This document shows positions 45,174 to 54,735 of a stretch of 64,000 nt of DNA, piece after piece. Source of the DNA: an uncultured Sutterella sp. (GTDB lineage Bacteria; Pseudomonadota; Gammaproteobacteria; Burkholderiales; Burkholderiaceae_F); the NCBI GenBank assembly GCA_905213905.1, contig CAJMKD010000004.1:47822-111821 (forward strand), given 5' to 3'. Both the position numbers and the translations under genes were made by a program. The notes beneath the pieces are model-generated. The model did no database searches. It saw nothing but the letters and a program-made list of their open reading frames with translations, and was not told the DNA's origin. The first letter of the stretch is position 1; the number at the start of each line of letters is the position of its first letter.

Positions 45174-46586
45174 GTGAGTTCCTCCACGACTTTCAAGATT
45201 GCAGCTGCAGCGTTCGCCGTTGCCGGCGCCTTTGCGTCGACCGCCCATGCTGCGGGCTTTATGCTGACCGAACAGACCGCCGGCTCCATGGGCCGCGCCT
45301 ACGCCGGCGTCGGCGTTGACGGCACCGACGTTGGCGGCATGTATTACAACCCCGCTTCGATGACCCTTCATCCGGGCACGCAGATCCAGGCGGGCTTTGT
45401 CGGCATCGGCCTCAATCTTGACTTTGCTGGAGACGAATCCAAGGGCTACCACGACGCCAATGGCCGTTTCCATCCGCAGGCCATTCCCCATGGCTTCATT
45501 TCTCATCAGATCAATGATTCGACCTGGGTCGGCCTTTCGCTGACGGTGCCTTTCGGCATGGGTACTGCTTATGACAGCGATTGGGCTGGCAACAAGCGAG
45601 GCATCAAAGCCACCATTTTGACGCTCGACTTTAATCCGAATTTCGCCTGGAAAGTTTCCGATAAATTCTCCGTTGGTGCCGGCATTTCGCTTCAGTATGC
45701 TTCAGCTGACTTGAAAACCCGACTCGCACTTTCCGACACTACTCCTGGACAGAAAGCCTCTGGGGCAATCCATAGTGCTATCCAAGACGCACAGGTGGCT
45801 GGAAATTCACAAAAACTTCAAGAAGCTATGGATGTGGCCGCAGCAGTGGGCAACGGCTCCGTAAAGTCTGAAATTGATGCAGACAGCTGGGCTTGGGGAG
45901 GGAACGTCGGTTTTATGTGGAGCCCGACGCAAAATTTCCGAGTTGGTGTGTCCTATCGCTCTGAAATTACTCACGACGCAGATGGAGACCTGACTGTCAA
46001 TGGGTTAGAAGGCGTTAACTTGGCTGCACTTTATAGCAGTGATTTGGGACAAATCATAGGCGCCTCTCTGAGTCAGGGGCTTGGCACAATGGACGGAAGC
46101 GCTACTGTGTCTGCTCCAGCATGGGCCATGGCAAATGTTGCCTGGGATGTTAATGATCTGCTGAGTCTCTACGCCACGTTCCGCTGGACGGACTGGTCGA
46201 GCTTTGACAAGCTTGAAATTAAGAGCGGCGGCCAATCGATGGCAACCATTACCAACAAGTGGCGCGACACCTACCTCGGCTCGCTTGGCGCCGACCTTCG
46301 CCTCACCGACTGGTGGACGCTTCGCGGCGGCGTCGCCTATGAATCCTCGCCGATTTCCGATCCGTCCTACCGCACGGCCATCATTCCTGACGCCGACCGC
46401 TGGTGGTTCGCCGTCGGCTCGTCCTTCAAGCTCATGGACAACCTGATCTGGGACATTTCGTTCGCGCACCTGCACGGCGTGCATGAACGCAATCTTCACG
46501 AAGCAGAAGGCAGCTCGAACGTTGTCGGCAAGTTCCGCAAGCTCGACGCCTACCTCCTCGGCACGCAGCTCCAGTACAAGTTCTAA
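45174..46586 (+). CDS. Outer membrane protein transport channel, FadL/OmpP1 family
   Basis: This 470-residue outer membrane protein has a signal peptide (TTFKIAAAAFAVAGAFASTA, cleaved near AHA) and then AGFMLTEQTAGSMGRAYAGV, the FadL N-terminal hatch motif. NPASMTLHPGTQ and, near the end, FDKLEIKSGG and LRGGVAYESSPISDPSYRTA with a terminal phenylalanine match the family. FadL channels take up hydrophobic substrates such as fatty acids. The start is GTG at 45174 with an excellent AAGGAG. The stretch from about 45545 to 46215 uses AT-richer codons (GGA, TTG, ATA, CGA) than both ends of the gene, suggesting recombination in the surface-exposed core. Confidence 0.9.
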   Translation: MSSSTTFKIAAAAFAVAGAFASTAHAAGFMLTEQTAGSMGRAYAGVGVDGTDVGGMYYNPASMTLHPGTQIQAGFVGIGLNLDFAGDESKGYHDANGRFHPQAIPHGFISHQINDSTWVGLSLTVPFGMGTAYDSDWAGNKRGIKATILTLDFNPNFAWKVSDKFSVGAGISLQYASADLKTRLALSDTTPGQKASGAIHSAIQDAQVAGNSQKLQEAMDVAAAVGNGSVKSEIDADSWAWGGNVGFMWSPTQNFRVGVSYRSEITHDADGDLTVNGLEGVNLAALYSSDLGQIIGASLSQGLGTMDGSATVSAPAWAMANVAWDVNDLLSLYATFRWTDWSSFDKLEIKSGGQSMATITNKWRDTYLGSLGADLRLTDWWTLRGGVAYESSPISDPSYRTAIIPDADRWWFAVGSSFKLMDNLIWDISFAHLHGVHERNLHEAEGSSNVVGKFRKLDAYLLGTQLQYKF

Positions 46587-46612
46587 TCTGAACTCAGCAG
46601 CCTAAAAGCCGC

Positions 46613-46652
46613 AAAACCCGCCGCAGCACCGTCTGCAGGCGGGTTTTCTTTC
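46613..46652 (+). terminator. Intrinsic terminator after the FadL-type gene
   Basis: AAAACCCGCC (46613-46622) pairs with GGCGGGTTTT (46638-46647), with GCAG/CTGC pairing inside, followed by CTTTC. It can also serve the convergent gene at 46658. Confidence 0.9.
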
Positions 46653-46657
46653 GTGCT

Positions 46658-47104
46658 TTACGCCTCGGCCTCAATCGGCGATTCGCCGCCGTAGACGAAC
46701 GCAACAAGAAGATCACCCAACGTTTTTCCTTCCGGAAGCGCCATGCGCTGCGCGACGTCGGACTCTTCGCACCGGCTCATGCCGGCATGCCGGCAGAGCG
46801 AGGCGGTGTAGAGCGTCATCGCCATGTCGATGGTGGGTTTGATGTGGTAATGCTCAAGAAGTCCCTTGAGGAGCGCCGCATCCTCTTCCCAGACGCTCAA
46901 GGGCGCCGGACGGCCGGCTGCGGCCGTGAGCTCGCCGGGCTCGCTTTTCGCAAAGCGCTCGCCCAATGTCGGCATCGTTCGGTCTGCGTAGTCGCTCGCA
47001 AGCGACGAAACTACCCTGTCGTCCAGACAATGCGGCAGTCGGACGAAATGCGCCAGTTCCTTGAGCCGGACGGCGTAGCGCGCACAGCGGTAGTCTCGCA
47101 GCAT
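46658..47104 (-). CDS. Hypothetical protein of 148 residues
   Basis: I do not recognise this protein. It begins MLRDYRCARYAVRLKELAHF and contains SDYADRTMPTLGERFAKSEP, a proline-containing middle, and a helical C-terminal part (AALLKGLLEHYHIKPTIDMA, RMALPEGKTLGDLLVAFVYG). No signal peptide or membrane span is visible. The ATG at 47104 has GGAGG 7 nt upstream, a strong initiation site that argues for a real gene. It starts 69 bp after brnQ on the same strand and may be cotranscribed with it. Confidence 0.65.
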   Translation of the reverse strand: MLRDYRCARYAVRLKELAHFVRLPHCLDDRVVSSLASDYADRTMPTLGERFAKSEPGELTAAAGRPAPLSVWEEDAALLKGLLEHYHIKPTIDMAMTLYTASLCRHAGMSRCEESDVAQRMALPEGKTLGDLLVAFVYGGESPIEAEA

Positions 47105-47173
47105 GGGGTGCCTCCCTTTATAGCGGTTGGCTCTTCCAATCATCCTACGCCATGCGCGCCAATTTTCCAAAAA

Positions 47174-48535
47174 TCAAGCTGCTTTTCGAACGCCGATGAG
47201 TGAGAGGCCGACACCTGCAGCAGCGCCGACAGCGGCCGGCAGCAGCCATTCGAGGCCGTTCGCAGCAAAGGGAAGCGTATCGGCAAAGTCCGAGAGTACG
47301 GGGACGCGAAGCCCAAAGGCTTCAATGCCGGCAAGGACCGAGAAGACGCCCGTTGCCAATACGGTGCTCGGGTAAAGCGCGCGCAGCGCAAGAAGGCGCT
47401 TAGAGGCAAGCGACAAGAGGCCGAGCACAATCAGAACAATGGCAATCGGATAAATCGCAACAAGAAGCGGCACCGAAAACTTGAGGATGAGCGTGAGCCC
47501 GGCATTGGCAATTGCCATGCTCACCACCGCGAAGATGCGCGCCCAGCCGCGGTAGCCCATCACCGGGAACGTCTCGCTGAAATAGTTGGCGCAGCAGGAA
47601 ATGAGCCCGACGCAGGTATTGAGGCAGGCGATGAAGAAGATGAGTCCCATGAGGACGCTGCCCACAGGGCCGTAAAGGGCTGAAGCGACAAGCGTGAGCG
47701 TCTGCGCGCCGTTTTCCATGCCGGAAAACGCCTCGCCCGCCTCTGCGCCGATATAGGCGAGCGCGCCATAGACCGCAAAGAAGACGAGAGCAGCAATCGA
47801 TCCCGCGAGCACCGTTTCCTTGACGACGACGCCCTCCGTTCGGATCCCGAAGGCGCGGATGTTCATCGCGATCACAAGTCCGAAATTGAGCGCCGCGATC
47901 GTGTCCATCGTTTGATAGCCCTCGATGAAGCCGCGGGCGAAGGGACTCGCGGCATAGGCCGCCCCGGGGGCGCCTGCTTCACCGATCGGATTGAAAAGAA
48001 TGCCTGCGAAAAGAACGAAGATGAGCGCAATCAGCGTCGGGCAGAGGTACTTGCCGAGGCGCTGCGTGAGCTTTTCAGGATTGAGCGCGATCGCGTAGGC
48101 AAGGAGAAAGAAGAGCGCCGAATAGAAGAACTGCGAAATTGCAATGGATCCGAAGCCGAAGAATGCAGCATCGAGCAGTCCCGCGCCTTCGAGCGCCGGC
48201 CGAACGACCATTTCAAAAGACGTGCTCGCCGTTCTCGGAATTGCGAGGCAGGGACCGATCGAGAGGTAGATCAGAAGCGTAAAAAGAAAGGCGAAGCGCT
48301 TTTCAACGCGCTCGGCAAGCGCCGTGAGGCCGCCCGATTCAGCGACAGCCATGACGCCCAGAATGGGAAAGCCAACGGCTGTGAGCAGAAAGCCCGCAAG
48401 CGCTGCAGGCGTGTCGCTGCCGGCTTCAACGCCAAGGAAAGGCGGGAAAATCAGATTGCCCGCGCCGAAAAACATTGAAAAAAGCGTGAGGCCGACCAGA
48501 AGCCGCTGAGAAGAAGAAAGAGCGTTTTTCTGCAT
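47174..48535 (-). CDS. brnQ: Branched-chain amino acid transporter, BrnQ family
   Basis: This 453-residue membrane protein has about 12 spans. The N-terminal LLVGLTLFSMFFGAGNLIFP with FLGVEAGSDTP, then GFLLTAVGFPILGVMAVAES and IGPCLAIPRTASTSFEM, are the BrnQ/LIVCS signature. It imports Leu, Ile and Val with sodium. The ATG at 48535 has AGGGAA upstream. It diverges from mfd across about 260 bp. Confidence 0.93.
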   Translation of the reverse strand: MQKNALSSSQRLLVGLTLFSMFFGAGNLIFPPFLGVEAGSDTPAALAGFLLTAVGFPILGVMAVAESGGLTALAERVEKRFAFLFTLLIYLSIGPCLAIPRTASTSFEMVVRPALEGAGLLDAAFFGFGSIAISQFFYSALFFLLAYAIALNPEKLTQRLGKYLCPTLIALIFVLFAGILFNPIGEAGAPGAAYAASPFARGFIEGYQTMDTIAALNFGLVIAMNIRAFGIRTEGVVVKETVLAGSIAALVFFAVYGALAYIGAEAGEAFSGMENGAQTLTLVASALYGPVGSVLMGLIFFIACLNTCVGLISCCANYFSETFPVMGYRGWARIFAVVSMAIANAGLTLILKFSVPLLVAIYPIAIVLIVLGLLSLASKRLLALRALYPSTVLATGVFSVLAGIEAFGLRVPVLSDFADTLPFAANGLEWLLPAAVGAAAGVGLSLIGVRKAA

Positions 48536-48795
48536 GGTTCCCTAAAAAGAAGCTGCTTTTCCGGCCTGCAGTCAGGCATGCTGCAGTGAAGAAGCTGAGT
48601 GTTCAGTAGAAACGCCTAAGGCTATCAGAGTAGCGGGCGTCTTGGCGTTTGCAGCCCCGATCGGATGTCCGCCTTTTCTCGGGCCAGGCCGCTTTGCTCG
48701 AAGTGCTGTGGCAGAATGAGGCCGACCTTTTTCACTTCTCACGAAAGCGCCGCGGATGGACGAAGCCTTCGTTCCATTCGGACGCCCGAATTCTC

Positions 48796-51700
48796 ATGAG
48801 CACTGAGCGCAAGCGTCTATTGAGCGTCGACATTTCGAAATCCCGTCCGGGCGAGCGGCTTCGCGTGCCGCTGCCGGCTTCGCGCGCCGATGCGGCAGCG
48901 CTTGCGCAGGCGGCGCTCGCGGCCAAGAAGCGCGGCGAGCGCTTTGTCGTCGTCTGCGCCGACCCGGCCGACGTGCACCGGCTGGCCGCGGAAATGCCCT
49001 GGTTCGAGCCTTCGCTCGATGTGCGGCCGCTCCCCGACTGGGAAACGCTCCCCTACGACGTGCTTTCGCCGCAGGAAGAGCTGGTGAGCGAGCGGCTTGA
49101 GACGCTCTACCGCCTCACGACGCCTTCGGGCGGCGCAGACGTGCTCCTCGCCTCCGCCGTCACCGCAGCGCAGCGCATGGCGCCCGTTGCCTACATCGGC
49201 GCCAACACGTTCTTCTTTTCAAAGGGCGAGCGCATTTCACTCGAAAAGCTCAAGGAGAACCTTGTCCTCGCGGGCTATGCCAACGTCAAGCAGGTGCTCG
49301 CCGCCGGCGAATTCTCTGTGCGCGGCAGCATCGTCGACGTCTTTCCGATGGGATCGGAGAAGCCCTTCCGCCTGGACCTCTTTGACGATGAGATCGATGA
49401 AATCCGGTGGTTCGACGTCGAAACGCAGCGCTCGATGGAGGCTGTGAACGAAATCCGCCTTCTCCCCGGGCACGAATTCCCAGTCGACCCCGAGTCGCTG
49501 CTCGCCTTCCGACAGCGCTGGCGCACGCGCTTTCCGTCGGATCCGAAGAAAAGCCTTGTCTACAAGGACGCAGAAAAAGGGATTCTGAGCCCCGGCATCG
49601 AATACTATCTGCCGCTCTTTTTCGACGAAACCGCGACGCTTGCCGACTACCTGCCCGAAAGCGCGAAAGTCGTGCTCCTCGGCGACGTCGAACAGGCGCT
49701 CCATGCCTTTCTGAAGGACACGGCTTCGCGCGAAAAGATGCTCGCGACCGACCCGGTGCGCCCGCCGCTCTCTCCGGAAGAGCTCTGGCTCAAGCCAGAA
49801 GCCTTCTTCCTTGCGCTCAACAAATTCGCGCGCTTTTCCATCCTGCGCACGCCCGACGAAGCGGGCGCGGCCATGCTCACGGGCGTCGCGGTCGACCGCA
49901 AGAGCAAGAACCCGATCGCAAAGCTCCTTGAATATGCGGACCGCGCCCGTTCGCTCAAGACCCGCATCCTCATCGTCGCCTCCTCGCCGGGGCGCGAAGA
50001 AACGATGTCGGAGCTCTTCAAGGCTGGCGGCCTCAAGTTCCGAACCTACGAAGGGTGGGCGGACTTTCTCGCCGACGAGAACGACAAGAGCCCCGACGCG
50101 CGCATCGGCATGACCTCGGGGCCGCTCTACGCGGGCGCCTATTTCGAGGAAGATCCGAAAGCCGTGATCCTCACGGAAACGGAGCTCTACGCGGCCAGCC
50201 CGCGCCGCCAGCGCATCCGCCGCGTGCGGCATGCAAGCACGCTCGAGATGATGGTGCGCGATGTCGCCGAGCTCAAGGAAGGCGACGCCGTCGTGCACAT
50301 GGACCACGGCATCGGCCGCTACCGCGGCCTCGTGCACATGGATACGCCCGAAGGCGAAGTCGAGTTCCTGGAAATTGAGTACAAGAACAACGCAAAGCTC
50401 TTCGTGCCGATCACCAACCTGCAGCTCATTTCGCGCTACGCGGGTTCGGACCCGGCGCACGCGCCGCTTCATGCGCTCGGGCGCGGCGACTGGGAAAAAG
50501 CCAAGCGCAAGGCCGCCGAAGAGGTTCGCGACACGGCCGCCGAGCTCCTCAACCTATATGCGCTGCGCAAGACGCGCGAAGGCATCCGCTTCAAGATAGA
50601 CGCGGCCGACTACGAGCGCTTCCGCGAAGGCTTTGCCTTTGAGGAAACACCCGACCAGCGCGCCGCCATTGAAGCCGTCATCGCAGACATGACCTCCGGG
50701 AAAGCCATGGACCGCCTCGTCTGCGGCGACGTCGGCTTCGGCAAAACCGAAGTGGCGCTTCGCGCCGCCTTCATTGCCGTGATGAGCGGCAAGCAGGTGG
50801 CGGTGCTCTGCCCGACGACGCTGCTCGCAGAGCAGCACGCCGCCACTTTCAAGGACCGCTTCGCCGACTGGCCCGTCACCGTAGCGGAGCTCTCCCGCTT
50901 CCGCACAGGAAAGGAAACGAAGAAGACGATCGAAAGCCTCGCCGAAGGCGGCGTCGACATCGTGATCGGCACGCACAAGCTCCTCTCCGACAAGGTAAGC
51001 TTCAAGAACCTCGGACTCGTCATCATTGACGAAGAGCACCGCTTCGGCGTGCGGCAGAAGGAAACCCTCCGAAAAATCCGCGCTGAAGTGGACGTGCTCA
51101 CCCTCACGGCGACGCCGATTCCGAGAACGCTTTCGATGTCGCTCGAAGGCATCCGCGACTTCTCCGTGATTGCGACGGCGCCCGAGCGGCGGCTTTCCGT
51201 CAAAACCTTCGTGCAGGGCGCGCAGGACGGCGTCGTGCGCGAAGCGGTGCTGCGCGAGCTCAAGCGCGGCGGCCAGGTCTATTACCTCCACAACGAAGTT
51301 GAAACGATCGAGAACTGCCGCGAACGCCTCGTGAAGCTGCTCCCTGAAGCACGAATCGGCGTTGCGCACGGCCAGATGCACGAGCGCGAGCTCGAGCACG
51401 TCATGCGCGAGTTCTATCAGCAGCGCTTCAATGTGCTTCTCTGCACGACGATTATTGAAACGGGCATCGACATTCCGAGCGCCAACACGATCATCATCGA
51501 GCGCGCGGACAAGTTCGGCCTCGCGCAGCTTCATCAGCTGCGCGGCCGCGTGGGACGCTCGCACCATCAGGCCTATGCCTACCTGCTCACGCCGCCCGAC
51601 GGCGCCTTCACGAAGGATGCGCAGAAGCGCCTCGACGCCATCCAGTCGCTCGAAGAGCTCGGCTCGGGGTTCTACCTCGCCATGCATGACCTTGAAATCC

Positions 51701-52302
51701 GAGGCGCCGGCGAAGTGCTCGGCGAGCACCAGAGCGGCGAAATAGCGGAAGTGGGCTATGAAATTTACAACCGCATGCTGATGCAGGCGGTGAAGGCGCT
51801 GCGCCGCGGCGAAACGCCCGACCTCGAAAGTCCGCTCGGCACCACGGCCGACATCAACATCCATGCGCCGGCGCTTCTGCCTTCGGCCTACGTCGCCGAT
51901 GTTTCGCAGCGCCTCGCCTTCTATAAGGAATTCGCCTCGGCCGAAGACCGCTACCAGATTGAAAAAACGACCGAAGCGCTCGTCGACTGCTACGGGAAGC
52001 TCCCGGATCCTGCGAAGCGCCTCATTGAAGTGCACAAGCTGCGGCTTCGCGCCGAAGCGCTCGGCATTCGGCGCATCGACGCCGGACCTTCTCAGCTCAT
52101 GATCACGTTCGAGAAGAAGCCCGCGATCGATCCGATGTCGCTCATCCGCTTCCTGCAGACGAGCAAGAACGCGACGATGGCAGGCCCCGAACGGCTTCGC
52201 GTAGCCGCTTCGGGCGCAACGCCCGAAGCGCGCATTGAGCTTGTGAAGCGCGTGCTCTCAAACTTCACGCCGCTCAATGAGGAGAAGCCCGCAGAAGGAT
52301 AA
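48796..52302 (+). CDS. mfd: Transcription-repair coupling factor Mfd
   Basis: This 1168-residue ATPase removes RNA polymerase stalled at DNA lesions and recruits UvrA. It contains the UvrB-like N-terminal module (VVCADPADVHRLAAE, LPDWETLPYDVLSPQEELVS), the RNA polymerase-interacting region (GDAVVHMDHGIGRYRGLVHM, FLEIEYKNNAKLFVPITNLQ), the translocase Walker A motif CGDVGFGKTEVALRAA and DEEH box IDEEHRFGVRQKE, the motif TLTATPIPRTLSMSLEGIRD, and the C-terminal TRCF domain. Length fits the family. The ATG at 48796 is preferred; a TTG 49 codons upstream would add unrelated sequence. Confidence 0.95.
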   Translation: MSTERKRLLSVDISKSRPGERLRVPLPASRADAAALAQAALAAKKRGERFVVVCADPADVHRLAAEMPWFEPSLDVRPLPDWETLPYDVLSPQEELVSERLETLYRLTTPSGGADVLLASAVTAAQRMAPVAYIGANTFFFSKGERISLEKLKENLVLAGYANVKQVLAAGEFSVRGSIVDVFPMGSEKPFRLDLFDDEIDEIRWFDVETQRSMEAVNEIRLLPGHEFPVDPESLLAFRQRWRTRFPSDPKKSLVYKDAEKGILSPGIEYYLPLFFDETATLADYLPESAKVVLLGDVEQALHAFLKDTASREKMLATDPVRPPLSPEELWLKPEAFFLALNKFARFSILRTPDEAGAAMLTGVAVDRKSKNPIAKLLEYADRARSLKTRILIVASSPGREETMSELFKAGGLKFRTYEGWADFLADENDKSPDARIGMTSGPLYAGAYFEEDPKAVILTETELYAASPRRQRIRRVRHASTLEMMVRDVAELKEGDAVVHMDHGIGRYRGLVHMDTPEGEVEFLEIEYKNNAKLFVPITNLQLISRYAGSDPAHAPLHALGRGDWEKAKRKAAEEVRDTAAELLNLYALRKTREGIRFKIDAADYERFREGFAFEETPDQRAAIEAVIADMTSGKAMDRLVCGDVGFGKTEVALRAAFIAVMSGKQVAVLCPTTLLAEQHAATFKDRFADWPVTVAELSRFRTGKETKKTIESLAEGGVDIVIGTHKLLSDKVSFKNLGLVIIDEEHRFGVRQKETLRKIRAEVDVLTLTATPIPRTLSMSLEGIRDFSVIATAPERRLSVKTFVQGAQDGVVREAVLRELKRGGQVYYLHNEVETIENCRERLVKLLPEARIGVAHGQMHERELEHVMREFYQQRFNVLLCTTIIETGIDIPSANTIIIERADKFGLAQLHQLRGRVGRSHHQAYAYLLTPPDGAFTKDAQKRLDAIQSLEELGSGFYLAMHDLEIRGAGEVLGEHQSGEIAEVGYEIYNRMLMQAVKALRRGETPDLESPLGTTADINIHAPALLPSAYVADVSQRLAFYKEFASAEDRYQIEKTTEALVDCYGKLPDPAKRLIEVHKLRLRAEALGIRRIDAGPSQLMITFEKKPAIDPMSLIRFLQTSKNATMAGPERLRVAASGATPEARIELVKRVLSNFTPLNEEKPAEG

Positions 52303-52350
52303 GCCGCCGACATCCCTGCTGCGATTTCCGCTCTGCGCTGAACCAACCAG

Positions 52351-52388
52351 AAGCCTGCCGCGTCACGCTGCCGCGGCAGGCTTTGCTT
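52351..52388 (+). terminator. Intrinsic terminator after mfd
   Basis: AAGCCTGCCGCG (52351-52362) pairs perfectly with CGCGGCAGGCTT (52372-52383), followed by TGCTTTG; the T-tract is short. Confidence 0.75.
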
Positions 52389-52625
52389 TGCGCGCCCAGG
52401 CCTTGGCTATAGACGCAACGACTGACTTCATGCGCAGCAATGTGGCACAAGCTAAGGTGAATTGCGTAGCTCAAAAAACACTGCTTCAGAATTTACCTGA
52501 TAATAAAAGCTGACTGCAGCGGCCAGGCCGCGAGCGTCTTCTCCGGCATCTTCGCTTTCCCTCGCATGCCGCCCAAGCCCTTGCCCGTGCCGCAGCGCTC
52601 AACTCGACGAAGAAGGAATACAGGC
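52389..52625 (+). promoter_or_regulatory. Upstream region of the ATP-grasp cassette
   Basis: An AT-rich patch at 52470-52510 contains GATAAT (near 52499), a candidate -10 element; a matching -35 is not clear. The region would be expected to drive the three-gene cassette. Confidence 0.35.
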
Positions 52626-53975
52626 ATGGTCTCTCTCATACGCAACTGCACGGCCATCAACGCGCTCCTCGCCCGCTACGGCGTGAAATTCGGCATCTAC
52701 AAGGACGGCAAGTTCTGCGAGCAGCTCTTCCCGTTCGATCCGATTCCGCGCGTCATTGAAGCCGGCGAATGGGCCATCCTCTCGAAGGGCCTCGCGCAGC
52801 GGGCGACCGCCCTCAACCGCTTCCTTGCCGACGTCTACAGCAAGCGCGAGATCATCCGGGACGGGGTTGTGCCCGAGGATTTCGTGATCTCGTCGCCCGG
52901 CTTCCTCCCCGCATGCGACGGCATCATGCCGCCGGGCGGCGTTTTCGCCCATATTGCGGGCATTGACCTCGTGCAGGCAAAGACGGGCGAATGGCGCGTG
53001 CTCGAAGACAACCTGCGCATTCCGTCGGGCGCCTCCTACCCGCTCATTGCGCGCGAAATATGCCGGCGAGCTTCGCCCAAGACCTTCCGCGAAGCGGGCA
53101 TTCTCGACAACCGCCAGTATCCTGCGCTTCTGCAGAAGGTGATGAAGAGCGTCGCTGCCGAGGGCATCTGCGCGATTCTCACGCCCGGGCGCTACAACGC
53201 CGCCTTCTTCGAGCACAGCTACTTGTCAGAAAAAACCGGCTTTGCGCTCGCGATGCCCGAGGACCTCTTCGTTGATGACGGGAAGCTTTGGTTCCGAAGC
53301 GCCGGCACCAGCGGACGCGTTCGCGTGGGCGCGCTCTACCGCCGAATTTCAGACGAGTATCTCGATCCGCTCGTCTTCCGCGCCGAAAGCCTCATTGGCG
53401 TTCCGGGCATCATGGACGCCTACCGCAGCGGCAATGTCGCCCTCATCAACGCCCCCGGCAACGGCGTCGCCGACGACAAGGGCATTTACTACTTCGTGCC
53501 GAAGATGATCGAGTACTACCTCGGCGAAAAGCCGATCTTGCAAAATGCGCCCACGTACCTGCCGTGCTTTGATGAAGATCGCCGCTACGTGCTCGAGAAC
53601 CTCGGGCGCCTCGTCGTGAAGGACGTGGCAGAGGCGGGCGGCTACGGCGTCGTCTTCGGCAGCGGCATGTCGCCCGAAGAGCTCGAGCGCTGGCGCCGCC
53701 GCATTGAAAAGGAGCCGCGGCGCTTCATTGCGCAGGAAGTCGTCGACTTCATCGATCTGCCGATTCTCGAAGACGGCGGCACCGTGATGCGCAAGGCTGA
53801 CCTTCGCGCCTTTGTGCTGAGCGGAGCCGACGGCGTCGAGGTCTGGACGAGCGGCCTCACGCGATTCTCGCGCATCGCCGGCGGCTTCGTCGTCAATTCC
53901 TCTCAAGGGGGCGGCTTCAAGGACACGTGGGTGAAGGCGCCGGCGCCCGCCTGCGATGCTGCAGCCGCTCGATGA
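52626..53975 (+). CDS. Circularly permuted ATP-grasp protein (COG2308 type)
   Basis: This protein of about 449 residues has RYGVKFGIYKDGKFCEQLFP, DPIPRVIEAGEWAILSKGLA, QRATALNRFLADVYSKREII and GIDLVQAKTGEWRVLEDNLR, then VALINAPGNGVADDKGIYYF and a late PRRFIAQEVVDFIDLPILED. This is the circularly permuted ATP-grasp family, which forms amide/peptide bonds by acyl-phosphate chemistry. The N-terminus is about 50 residues shorter than usual. The ATG at 52626 follows AAGGA; the open frame reaches 52566. It heads a cassette with the alpha-E and transglutaminase genes. The natural substrate is unknown. Confidence 0.88.
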   Translation: MVSLIRNCTAINALLARYGVKFGIYKDGKFCEQLFPFDPIPRVIEAGEWAILSKGLAQRATALNRFLADVYSKREIIRDGVVPEDFVISSPGFLPACDGIMPPGGVFAHIAGIDLVQAKTGEWRVLEDNLRIPSGASYPLIAREICRRASPKTFREAGILDNRQYPALLQKVMKSVAAEGICAILTPGRYNAAFFEHSYLSEKTGFALAMPEDLFVDDGKLWFRSAGTSGRVRVGALYRRISDEYLDPLVFRAESLIGVPGIMDAYRSGNVALINAPGNGVADDKGIYYFVPKMIEYYLGEKPILQNAPTYLPCFDEDRRYVLENLGRLVVKDVAEAGGYGVVFGSGMSPEELERWRRRIEKEPRRFIAQEVVDFIDLPILEDGGTVMRKADLRAFVLSGADGVEVWTSGLTRFSRIAGGFVVNSSQGGGFKDTWVKAPAPACDAAAAR

Positions 53976-54014
53976 TCCCAAAAGCCTTTTTCTGAGATAG
54001 AGGAACTACAAATC

Positions 54015-54701
54015 ATGCCCGCCACCGCCGCCATTTCCACTGATCAGGCCGACCGTCTTTTCTGGCTCGGCCGCTATGTCGAACGCGTCTATTCCACGCT
54101 TCGCGTCTTCAACCGGGCGATCGACCGCATGCTCGACCATGACGAAAGCAGCTACATCGAGTTCTGCCGCCGTCTTTCGATTCCCTGCTGCTACGAGGGG
54201 CCGGAAGACTTCGTGCGCCGCTACCTCTTCGACGCGCTCAACCCGGACTCCATCGCAAGCAGCCTCTCGCACGCCTACGACAATGCCATCGTGATGCGCA
54301 ACTTCATCACGACGGAAACAATGGCCTACATCCAGCTCGCGCTCGACAGCCTCGAAGCAGGCGCCGCCGCGGAATCTTCCTTTCTGGAGACGCAGCGCGT
54401 TTCAGATTTTCTCCTTGCCTTCTGGGGCTCGGTCGACGACCGCGTCGCTTCGCTCGCGCGCCGCGACCTGCTCAAAACCGGGAAATACGCCGAACGGCTC
54501 GACCTCATGATCCGGCTTGACCTGCCCGAATACCGCCTCGACGCGCTCACAAGGCGGCTTCTCTCGCACACGAAGAGCATCCGGCCGCTTTTGAACGAAG
54601 CTGCCCTCAAGGCCCTAGAAGCGGAGGCGGACGCGCTCGGCATGCCCGGCGTCAAGCCCGATCGGCAAAAGCTTCTCGCAATCGTCAACGAACTTCATTA
54701 G
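54015..54701 (+). CDS. Alpha-E domain protein (COG2307 type)
   Basis: This 228-residue all-helical protein starts ADRLFWLGRYVERVYSTLRV, with the LFWLGRYxER motif that defines the alpha-E family, and has further helices YDNAIVMRNFITTETMAYIQ and VSDFLLAFWGSVDDRVASLA. The family nearly always occurs beside circularly permuted ATP-grasp proteins, as here. Its role is unknown; a structural or substrate-carrier role has been proposed for such cassettes. GAGGA precedes the ATG. It lies 39 bp after the ATP-grasp gene and 34 bp before the transglutaminase gene. Confidence 0.9.
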   Translation: MPATAAISTDQADRLFWLGRYVERVYSTLRVFNRAIDRMLDHDESSYIEFCRRLSIPCCYEGPEDFVRRYLFDALNPDSIASSLSHAYDNAIVMRNFITTETMAYIQLALDSLEAGAAAESSFLETQRVSDFLLAFWGSVDDRVASLARRDLLKTGKYAERLDLMIRLDLPEYRLDALTRRLLSHTKSIRPLLNEAALKALEAEADALGMPGVKPDRQKLLAIVNELH

Positions 54702-54735
54702 GATACGGACCCTCGATTCCTCTAAGGAGACTTTC

